Shown here piece by piece: positions 7,228 to 12,746 of a DNA stretch of 13,710 nt. The DNA is from CAZBEJ01 sp964521305 (GTDB taxonomy: Bacteria; Patescibacteriota; Microgenomatia; UBA1406; GWC2-37-13). Position 1 is the first letter of the stretch, and each line of letters opens with the position of its first letter. The stretch covers positions 1 to 13,710 of the forward strand of contig CAZFQZ010000024.1 of NCBI GenBank assembly GCA_964521305.1, written 5' to 3'. Position numbers and translations under genes: made by a program. The notes under the pieces are model-generated. The model worked only from the letters and a program-made list of their open reading frames with translations. It had not been told where the DNA came from and did no database searches.

Positions 7228-8712
7228 TTAAAATGTTGCGCTTGGAATGTACAGCAAGCGTGTTTGATAATATCCTGTTTGTTGTGTCGGTCCGTAATTC
7301 AATCTATAACAGACGTAAAATGATTGCGAAGAAACAGGCGCGGTCGAATATGCAATCCGGTCGGGAGTGGCGGTGGAAGCACAGTTTGATCCGGACGATA
7401 TATTGTTACACGCAAATGGTTTAGAACAATATGTTGTTCCGACAGTGCAGTTTCCTCCGGTCGTATCACTATAGTTGAATGCCAAGTTTGTCGCGCTGAC
7501 ATTATGCAACGAATATCCCCAGCCGTATGAAGAGGTACTTTGCCATTGACCTTGGCCAGTGCTGCCAGTGCTGCATGTATGGCCGGAGTCGCATGTTGAA
7601 TCCGCAATATAAGTCGATGTGCCGGGTTTCTTCAGGTTGTCATCCTCGGTAACAGTGATGGAATAACCGTTGGTTGCGTTGGTGGCTACGGAAAGGACTT
7701 GTGAAGCATTATAAAACGTATCACTGCCGGTCAATTCCCCATATGGGATGGTCATTGCAGTGGTGCTAATGCTGTCGGTGACGCCGCAGCGTGAATTGCC
7801 GTTCGATTCTCCTGCAATAGTAAACGTCAGTGAAGGATTGATCGTCGCAGAGACCAGAACCCCTTCAATTGGAGAAACGCTCATGTTGACCGAATCGACC
7901 AGGTTATAATTTGGGTACTGCAGTTGCTGCAATTTAATTGTATAGGTGTCGGCAGTGCCTTGGGTGTGACCGCTTTTCGGAGCGGGATTGATCATTTTTA
8001 CACCTGTTCCGCCGATGGTCATGGTTATGGTTTGTCCGGATGCTAATGTTCCGTAAAACGCGCATTGTACCGTGTGTTGATTATTGCCTACTGTTGCTGA
8101 TGAGGTGGCTGCATATGCACCCCATGACACGCCGCCGCCGGAACAGGTGACGTTGCCGGACTCGTTGCCGTTCAACGTATTCAGATCGAATCCTCCCTGG
8201 TCAGGCGCGCCGTTATCAGATGCCGAAGTACTGTCGCTTGCAGGAATATATGCGCGTATAATACCGTTTCCGAAAACAGAGCTTGCCGTAGTAAAGGTAA
8301 TGGTATGTGTTGCTGATTGTGTGGCATATACGGGGTCACCGTCGGCAACCTGGTTGGTTATGCCGGCTGTGGTAGTAAAGCTCAACGTTCCGCTTTGCGT
8401 GCCTACGGTCAATGGCGTAGGCCCGTTACTGCCGATCGAAATGGAATCTCGTGGAAACAAGTGGTTGTTGTTCACATCCGGAGCGCCACTGCTTTTTAGC
8501 GTAAAATAAGTAGTTCCCACAGGTTGCGCGCCTGAGATTTTGCCGTAAAACGAAAGCCGCGAATTGGAGAGAGTATCGGATGAACTGGTGAACGATTCGG
8601 TGGGTGAATTCAGGAACTGCGGAATATTAAAAAGGAAGGCCTGCAGGATAAAGGAAATGGAAAAACCCGTAACGGTGAGTTTATATATTAAAGAATGTTT
8701 CTGAGATTTCAT
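7228..8712 (-). CDS. Cysteine-rich secreted beta-rich protein
   Basis: A 494-residue protein with an N-terminal signal sequence (KLTVTGFSISFILQAFLFN) and no C-terminal membrane helix, so it is likely released or held by partners. The body is Ser/Thr/Gly-rich and beta-predicted. It contains ten cysteines, an even number, grouped in NVTCSGGG, HTVQC, SRCGVT, STCDSGHTCST and the 28-residue stretch GGNCTVGTTYCSKPFACNN to SNC. They are probably disulfide-bonded outside the cell. The end (YRLNYGPTQQTGYYQTRLLYIPSATF) resembles the last strand of WxL-like or spore-coat-like surface domains. I do not recognise a precise family. It leads the gene cluster that continues with the DUF916-like protein 25 nt downstream and faces the PaaX-like regulator. 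Confidence 0.8.
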   Translation of the reverse strand: MKSQKHSLIYKLTVTGFSISFILQAFLFNIPQFLNSPTESFTSSSDTLSNSRLSFYGKISGAQPVGTTYFTLKSSGAPDVNNNHLFPRDSISIGSNGPTPLTVGTQSGTLSFTTTAGITNQVADGDPVYATQSATHTITFTTASSVFGNGIIRAYIPASDSTSASDNGAPDQGGFDLNTLNGNESGNVTCSGGGVSWGAYAATSSATVGNNQHTVQCAFYGTLASGQTITMTIGGTGVKMINPAPKSGHTQGTADTYTIKLQQLQYPNYNLVDSVNMSVSPIEGVLVSATINPSLTFTIAGESNGNSRCGVTDSISTTAMTIPYGELTGSDTFYNASQVLSVATNATNGYSITVTEDDNLKKPGTSTYIADSTCDSGHTCSTGSTGQGQWQSTSSYGWGYSLHNVSATNLAFNYSDTTGGNCTVGTTYCSKPFACNNISSGSNCASTATPDRIAYSTAPVSSQSFYVCYRLNYGPTQQTGYYQTRLLYIPSATF

Positions 8713-8748
8713 ATGAATTGTTTATTTTATTCTCCTATCCTATTAATT

Positions 8749-8777
8749 ATTTAATAGCATTTTGTAATAGTTGTCAA
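8749..8777 (-). promoter_or_regulatory. Promoter for the secreted-protein operon
   Basis: On the minus strand, TTGACA (8777-8772), a 17-nt spacer and TTAAAT (8754-8749). The leader would be about 30 nt with a TAGGAG about 19 nt before the ATG, wider than usual. It lies in the divergent region shared with the PaaX-like gene. Confidence 0.55.
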
Positions 8778-8839
8778 GTTGATCTGAAATATATAGATGA
8801 TGATTGATTTTTTGAAGTTTTCCTAGAACTCATAATCGA

Positions 8840-8873
8840 TTGACAAATAATTTCCCGTCTGTTACATTGTAAC
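8840..8873 (+). promoter_or_regulatory. Promoter and palindromic operator candidate of the PaaX-like gene
   Basis: TTGACA (8840-8845), 17-nt spacer, TACATT (8863-8868), with the ATG only 9 nt after the -10 box. A perfect palindrome GTTACA-T-TGTAAC (8861-8873) covers the -10 box, where a bound repressor would block initiation. AATCGATT (8834-8841) also overlaps the -35. A TTGTAAT half-site recurs in the facing promoter near 8762-8768. Confidence 0.6.
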
Positions 8874-8877
8874 TATT

Positions 8878-9627
8878 ATGGGAATTAAAGAAAGGCGAAC
8901 GAAAATATTGCTCGCATTATTCCTTCTTTCGGACGTTAGTTTTTCATACATAACATTAAGTGATAGCGTCCAGAAAGTTTTTGACATTTCCCTGAATCAA
9001 AAAACGCGCGGTACGCTTTCGGGATTAATAAAAGAAGGGATGATAGAAAAAAATCCATCAGGAGCAAATGAACAATCCAGCTACAAATTAACGGAAAAAG
9101 GTTTTGCCGAATTATCCCTAAAATTTCCGTTTGTCCGATTCCTCAAAGATTCGTGGGATGGTAAATGGCGCGTGATTTCCTATGAAATTCCTGAAAAAAA
9201 ACGGGAACTGCGCGATCGATTGAGAAGAGAAATGGAAGGATGGGGTTTGGGACCGTGGCACCGTTCGTTCTGGTTAACGCCGCATCCGGTCTTTGAAACA
9301 CTGCGTGCGCTTGTTTCCCAAAAAGAGGAAGAACAGTATATACAGGCATTCGAAGCGGATCACGCTTTCGGCGACAAAAACGTCCTGTTGGAAAAAGTGT
9401 GGGAAAAATCAAATCTTGACAAACAGTATCGGGAATTATTCAAGAAATGGCATGATGTACTGTCAAGCGATGCGGAGAAAGCTGAAAAATTCAAGAAAGT
9501 CGTTTCGGAATATGTTAATATTCTTAAAGTGGATCCCGGTTTACCTAAGGAACTCATCGGGGAGCAATGGATAGGTTTTGAAGGCTTCAATATATTCAAA
9601 GAAATCCGTTCGATTCTTCTTTCTTAA
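8878..9627 (+). CDS. PaaX-family transcriptional regulator with Cas2-like domain
   Basis: A 249-residue protein. Residues about 1-75 are a winged helix-turn-helix (QKTRGTLSGLIKEGMIEKN and SSYKLTEKGFAEL). Residues about 95-165 match the Cas2-like central domain of PaaX (WRVISYEIPEKKRELRDRLRREM, then LGPWHRSFWLTPHP). The nuclease Asp of true Cas2 would fall in SYEIP, where a Glu stands, so nuclease activity is unlikely. Residues about 170-249 form the C-terminal helical domain ending DPGLPKELIGEQWIGFEGF. Known PaaX proteins are repressors, the founding one relieved by phenylacetyl-CoA; no phenylacetate genes are here, so the ligand is unknown. It is divergent from the secreted-protein cluster, which I infer it may control along with itself. 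Confidence 0.82.
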   Translation: MGIKERRTKILLALFLLSDVSFSYITLSDSVQKVFDISLNQKTRGTLSGLIKEGMIEKNPSGANEQSSYKLTEKGFAELSLKFPFVRFLKDSWDGKWRVISYEIPEKKRELRDRLRREMEGWGLGPWHRSFWLTPHPVFETLRALVSQKEEEQYIQAFEADHAFGDKNVLLEKVWEKSNLDKQYRELFKKWHDVLSSDAEKAEKFKKVVSEYVNILKVDPGLPKELIGEQWIGFEGFNIFKEIRSILLS

Positions 9628-9660
9628 ATTCCAAAATCCAAGTACCAAATTCCAAATAAA
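9626..9660. repeat. Left inverted repeat flanking the four-helix-bundle pseudogene
   Basis: AT-rich units of AAATTCCAAA type start within the stop codon of the PaaX-like gene. CAAATTCCAAAT (9646-9657) is the exact inverse of 10055-10066. Same family as 5015-5045. Confidence 0.75.
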
Positions 9661-9679
9661 TTCTATTTTTCAGCTAAAA

Positions 9680-10039
9680 TCACTTACTTTTGTCTAGAAT
9701 TGAACAAAAAATCTTTCTTAATTCATTGGTTTCTTGTATCAATGTATCCCTTATTATCTTATTTGTTTCATTAGGTAGGCTTAGTCTTAACCACAGTCTG
9801 CATTCTTTTGCTTCTTTAAGTGAAATTTTTATTCTCATAATAAAATCCTTTTTGCTTAATGATTCATTTGCCTCAATATAGTTTCCTGCTACTGATCCGG
9901 AGGCACGAATAAGTTGTTTCCCATATTCAATATTTGAAATTGTTCTAAAGAGTAGTTTGACGTAATCTCTACATTTCTTTGCAAATTCATACGTTCGCTC
10001 CTCAAGATCATATTATTTAGTGTTTTGGGTTATATTCAT
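9680..10039 (-). pseudogene. Four-helix-bundle protein (23S rRNA IVS / S23 family) with premature stop
   Basis: Reading back from TGA 9680-9682 gives 110 open codons that clearly belong to the four-helix-bundle family of about 115-125 residues: YDLEERTYEFAKKCRDYVK, then GKQLIRASGSVAGNYIEANE, SLSKKDFIMRIKISLKEAKE and CRLWLRL. Upstream in the same frame an ATG (10039) opens MNITQNTK and then meets TAA at 10013-10015, one codon before the conserved YDLEERT. No ATG, GTG or TTG lies between that stop and the middle of the domain. The ATG overlaps the stop of the ComEC-C gene in an ATGA, the form of a translationally coupled gene. One base change would restore it. Role of the family is unclear; members occur as intervening sequences in rRNA genes. 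Recent inactivation, sequencing error and readthrough are the options. Confidence 0.8.
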
Positions 10040-10902
10040 TTGATATTGCTTGGTATTTGGAATTTGTAATTTGGGATTTTAAATACGATATTTCCTTCCT
10101 TATCTGTTCGGCGTATGATTGTCTTTGCGGCTTTTAATAGATCCAAGGTCTTTTGTGCAGGATGCCCGTACGAGTTATTTTTTCCCACGCTTATCACTGA
10201 TACCGGTGGGTCTGCTAACCGGAGAAATTTCTCATTAAGTCCGTATTTTGAGCCGTGATGAGGAACTTTTAAAATAGACAGATTCTTAATAGATTGTTCC
10301 GGCAGCCTATTCATAATATATGCAGGAGCGTCGGCACTTAACAGCAACGAGAAATCGCGTTCTTCGAAAAGAACTATAAGCGAGTCGTCATTCATGATAT
10401 CTTTGATCAGGAGTTGGGACAGATTTGCAAGAGGCCAAAGCACTTTTATTTCATCCGTATCTATATGCAGAGAGTCGCGATTCGAAACAGGATATAGAGG
10501 TATTTTGTTTGATATAATGGTTTTTTTCAACAATTTAAACGTCTGTGAATTAATAGCGGTTTCGGTCGTATAAAATGCATGTACCTTGTATCGTTTCAGG
10601 ATCTCATAAAATCCGGCCATATGGTCCTTCTGTGGGTGTGAGAGGAATGTATATTCGATAGTCCGATCGTAAAACGGCATATATTTTCCCAGACAGTTCA
10701 ATGCCGATTGGTCCGGGCCCGCGTCAATAAGGACGTCGGTACGGTTGTTGACCCTGATGTAGGTTGCATCTCCCTGGCCGACATCGCAAAAAACGATTTT
10801 CGTCCGTTGATCAGCAAGAGAGAAAATGATTATATATAGTACTATACATATTGAAATGAGGAATGCGGAAACAAATACCCGTTTACTCAGGAATCCGGTC
10901 AT
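10036..10902 (-). CDS. comEC: ComEC C-terminal metallo-beta-lactamase-like domain as a separate protein
   Basis: A 288-residue protein. A membrane anchor (9-29) is followed by the beta-lactamase-like domain found at the end of ComEC/Rec2. It shows DVGQGDA (40-46), LIDAGPD (58-64), SHPQKDH (88-94), NDDSLIVLF (171-179), SADAP with Asp191, PHHGS (214-218) and SYGHP near the end. In DNA uptake this domain is proposed to process the incoming or non-transported strand on the outer face. The metal motif HxHxDH reads HPQKDH, so its third position is Gln where His or Asp is usual. The ATG overlaps the stop of the preceding comEC channel gene by 4 nt, so the pair is translated together as a split ComEC. 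The last residues (PNYKFQIPSNIK) come from the AT-rich repeat. Confidence 0.88.
   Translation of the reverse strand: MTGFLSKRVFVSAFLISICIVLYIIIFSLADQRTKIVFCDVGQGDATYIRVNNRTDVLIDAGPDQSALNCLGKYMPFYDRTIEYTFLSHPQKDHMAGFYEILKRYKVHAFYTTETAINSQTFKLLKKTIISNKIPLYPVSNRDSLHIDTDEIKVLWPLANLSQLLIKDIMNDDSLIVLFEERDFSLLLSADAPAYIMNRLPEQSIKNLSILKVPHHGSKYGLNEKFLRLADPPVSVISVGKNNSYGHPAQKTLDLLKAAKTIIRRTDKEGNIVFKIPNYKFQIPSNIK
10038..10080. repeat. Right inverted repeat flanking the four-helix-bundle pseudogene
   Basis: ATTTGATATT then TTTGGAATTTGTAATTTGG nearly repeats 5074-5110 with a 7-nt insertion. Part of it is coding for the tail of the ComEC-C protein. Confidence 0.78.
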
Positions 10903-11708
10903 GAAAATTGAATAAAACTGAATGGCAGTTTCGCCAGTGTTTCAATCACCAATACCATATAGTGAAGGATGCCGAAACAGACATACGAAGGTATAACGCC
11001 AAGTTCATAATGCATTTTTCCCAGAATAACCATGATGAATCCAAAGATCATCAAAGGAGGGATGAGAAACGCGACCAGAAGATTTGACAACGGCGAAATC
11101 AAAGAAATCTGCTTGAAATGGAGGAAAATAAGAGGAGCGGTGAATACTTGGGCCGCCAATGCTGGTTTGATCTCCTTCCACAATGTATAGGAGATCGAAG
11201 AGGAACGGGTGGGAGTTTTTTCAGGCGAAACCGAACCAAAAAAAGTCAGACCCAGCGTCGCTCCGTATGAAAGATGCAACGATAAGGTGGTCAACCATTG
11301 CGGCCAGAAAATTGCGATGGGAATCAATGAAAGAAGTAGGGAATAAATAACGGTTGTTTTACGCCCATATATAATGGCTACGAGCGTGAGAATACCCATT
11401 ATGCCGGCTCTTATTACAGGGGCTTGAGGTCCAACGAAACAAATAAACAAAATTACCGTTAGTATCGTAAGCAGGACAGATATTCGTTTGCCAAGAAATT
11501 CGGTTATTCCACCGATTATTACACATAAAATGGTAATATTCATTCCGGATAATACTACGATATGAAGCAATCCGACGGCCTTTAACTCCTGATAGAATAT
11601 TTTTGATGTGTTCAACGGAATCCCGAACAGTATACCGCTTAAAAGCGAAGAATGGGGTTCGGGCAAATAAGAATTTATGAGCGATGCGAATAAAACGGGA
11701 GTTGGCAT
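10899..11708 (-). CDS. comEC: ComEC/Rec2 membrane channel domain (competence domain)
   Basis: A 269-residue polytopic membrane protein carrying the Competence domain of ComEC, which passes single-stranded DNA across the inner membrane. Diagnostic segments are SSLLSGILFG, LLHIVVLSGMNI (the 'hlvaiSGlHi' motif), GPQAPVIRAGIMG, LHLSYGATLGL and the amphipathic ALAAQVFTAPLI. Later hydrophobic stretches finish the channel. The N-terminal DUF4131 and oligosaccharide-binding-type part of long ComEC proteins is absent, and the beta-lactamase domain is in the next gene. I used ATG 11708; the frame stays open about 17 codons upstream without another usual start, and there is no clear Shine-Dalgarno. It follows comEA by 105 nt containing a hairpin with a U-tract. 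Confidence 0.87.
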   Translation of the reverse strand: MPTPVLFASLINSYLPEPHSSLLSGILFGIPLNTSKIFYQELKAVGLLHIVVLSGMNITILCVIIGGITEFLGKRISVLLTILTVILFICFVGPQAPVIRAGIMGILTLVAIIYGRKTTVIYSLLLSLIPIAIFWPQWLTTLSLHLSYGATLGLTFFGSVSPEKTPTRSSSISYTLWKEIKPALAAQVFTAPLIFLHFKQISLISPLSNLLVAFLIPPLMIFGFIMVILGKMHYELGVIPSYVCFGILHYMVLVIETLAKLPFSFIQFS

Positions 11709-11745
11709 GGAAATTTCGACAATGATGAAAACTTCGTAATAGCCG

Positions 11746-11807
11746 AAAAAAAATTATAATAATAATGCTATTTTGAAGCCCCAATTATATTTTATTTGCA
11801 AAATAGC
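11746..11807 (-). terminator. Hairpin with U-tract between comEA and comEC
   Basis: On the minus strand, perfect 9-bp arms GCTATTTTG (11807-11799) and CAAAATAGC (11775-11767) enclose a 23-nt loop. An AT stretch and eight T (11753-11746) follow. The U-tract is 13 nt from the stem and the stem is AT-rich, so it is a weak or conditional terminator that could lower comEC output relative to comEA. Confidence 0.5.
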
Positions 11808-11813
11808 GCGGTA

Positions 11814-12485
11814 TCAGTTCAAAACGATAAAATCTTTAATCTGGTCGTAAATATTTTGTTTAATAACCTTCTTCGTCAGCAATTCTTCAACAGTCCGGTA
11901 CGGTCGGTTTTGAATAATTTTCTGGGAGGTTACAGCGCCTATGCCGGGAAGAACGTCCAACTCCTCGATCGACGCGCTGTTAATATTAATGACATCGGAT
12001 TCTGCTGGAGTTTGCTCGGATGATCCGCTATTTGATACCTGTTGGTTGGTGGGTAGAGGATATTTGTTTGAATGTTGCGGTTCGATGAAAAGACCTGTTT
12101 GTATTTCGGCGAATGAGGGAATGTGAATTTTTTCCTGATCAAAGACAAATTTTGCCAAATTATAATTTCTGGCGAAATATTCTTTGTCAGCGTTGTCGGA
12201 TAATCCTCCTGCCAAAATAATAACATCCCGGAGTCTGGCACTCACGGAAACCTCATATACTCCAGGTTGTTGTACAGCTCCGGATATATCAACCAAGGAA
12301 TTGGCTGTTTGGAGAGGGAATTCCGGAAGCACACGCGGAGATGTCGGTGCAACAGGCGATGTTTTTGACAGAAGAAAAAAGATGAAAGCGGTGACGGTAC
12401 AGGCGATAAAGAGGAGAACGAATTCCAGCCTGAATTTACGGAGGCGCTTACTGATCGGAAAAAACGATTTCATGAATCCGTCCAT
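11814..12485 (-). CDS. comEA: ComEA DNA-uptake receptor (SLBB plus helix-hairpin-helix)
   Basis: A 223-residue protein. It has a basic N-terminus and membrane anchor (about 22-39), a Pro-rich linker, an SLBB domain (about 65-128: VDISGAVQQPGVYEV, LRDVIILAGGL) and a polar linker. The C-terminal helix-hairpin-helix domain (about 165-223) contains ININSASIEELDVLPGIGAVTSQKII and a second hairpin RTVEELLTKKVIKQNIYDQI. The order matches Gram-positive ComEA, which binds double-stranded DNA outside the membrane and hands it to ComEC, encoded downstream here. ATG 12485 is used; Met5 is an alternative. It probably has its own promoter, since a strong terminator lies about 80 nt upstream, but I could not fix a clear -35/-10 pair. 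Confidence 0.9.
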   Translation of the reverse strand: MDGFMKSFFPISKRLRKFRLEFVLLFIACTVTAFIFFLLSKTSPVAPTSPRVLPEFPLQTANSLVDISGAVQQPGVYEVSVSARLRDVIILAGGLSDNADKEYFARNYNLAKFVFDQEKIHIPSFAEIQTGLFIEPQHSNKYPLPTNQQVSNSGSSEQTPAESDVININSASIEELDVLPGIGAVTSQKIIQNRPYRTVEELLTKKVIKQNIYDQIKDFIVLN

Positions 12486-12489
12486 AAGC

Positions 12490-12506
12490 TAATGATGGGC
12501 TCATTA
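12490..12506. promoter_or_regulatory. Inverted repeat just upstream of comEA
   Basis: Arms TAATGA and TCATTA with a 5-nt centre end 4 nt before the comEA start. It could be an operator or a small hairpin near the ribosome site controlling competence expression. Confidence 0.4.
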
Positions 12507-12567
12507 ATAATCCGATTCAATGGCTTATAATCCACAAAATTTGCTGACCATATTGATCTGGTAACAC

Positions 12568-12618
12568 AAAAAAAGCGATATACCACCCTTATATAATCCG
12601 GATCAGGAATACCGCTTT
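12568..12618 (-). terminator. Strong intrinsic terminator downstream of gene 12747-13710
   Basis: On the minus strand, AAAGCGGTATTCC (12618-12606) pairs with GGTATATCGCTTT (12584-12572) in a 13-position stem with one G-U pair and one U-U mismatch. It runs directly into a T-tract (seven T, 12574-12568, the first three in the stem). It is about 130 nt past the stop codon and separates that operon from comEA. Confidence 0.8.
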
Positions 12619-12620
12619 CC

Positions 12621-12746
12621 ATGTTTGCATACGAGAACGAATTCTGGAGAAAAAAGATCGTAATAATCGGTGCGGATGAGGTTGGTTATGGGGCTCTATT
12701 AGGCTTCATAACCGCACGCTATATATCCGGAAAGCTTTTGAAAGCA
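12621..12746 (+). pseudogene. N-terminal remnant of an RNase HII-like gene
   Basis: The plus strand reads MFAYENEFWRKK then IVIIGADEVGYGALLG. G-x-DE-x-G-x-G-x-x-x-G is the first catalytic motif of RNase HII/HIII (D19 and E20 here), which degrade the RNA of RNA-DNA hybrids. The usual GP after the motif is GF and the match fades after about residue 32 (ITARYI). The frame then enters DNA that is the antisense of the membrane-protein gene ending at 12747. A real enzyme has about 200 residues, so only the start is present. TATAAT (12592-12597) and AGGA (12605-12608) precede the ATG, as expected for the original 5' end. I infer a gene cut off by a rearrangement. A chance match is possible, as the evidence is one motif. 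Confidence 0.5.

Noticed and set aside
8878..9627. A CRISPR Cas2 protein
   Set aside because: The Cas2-like domain is embedded between a winged helix and a PaaX C-terminal domain, lacks the Asp of Cas2, and no cas genes or array are nearby.
9690..9881. Plus-strand 63-codon hydrophobic ORF
   Set aside because: It is antisense to the conserved four-helix-bundle frame; the minus strand carries the family motifs.
11359..11784. 141-codon minus ORF overlapping comEC
   Set aside because: Different frame from the clear ComEC channel; composition rich in His, Arg and Phe is typical of a shadow frame.
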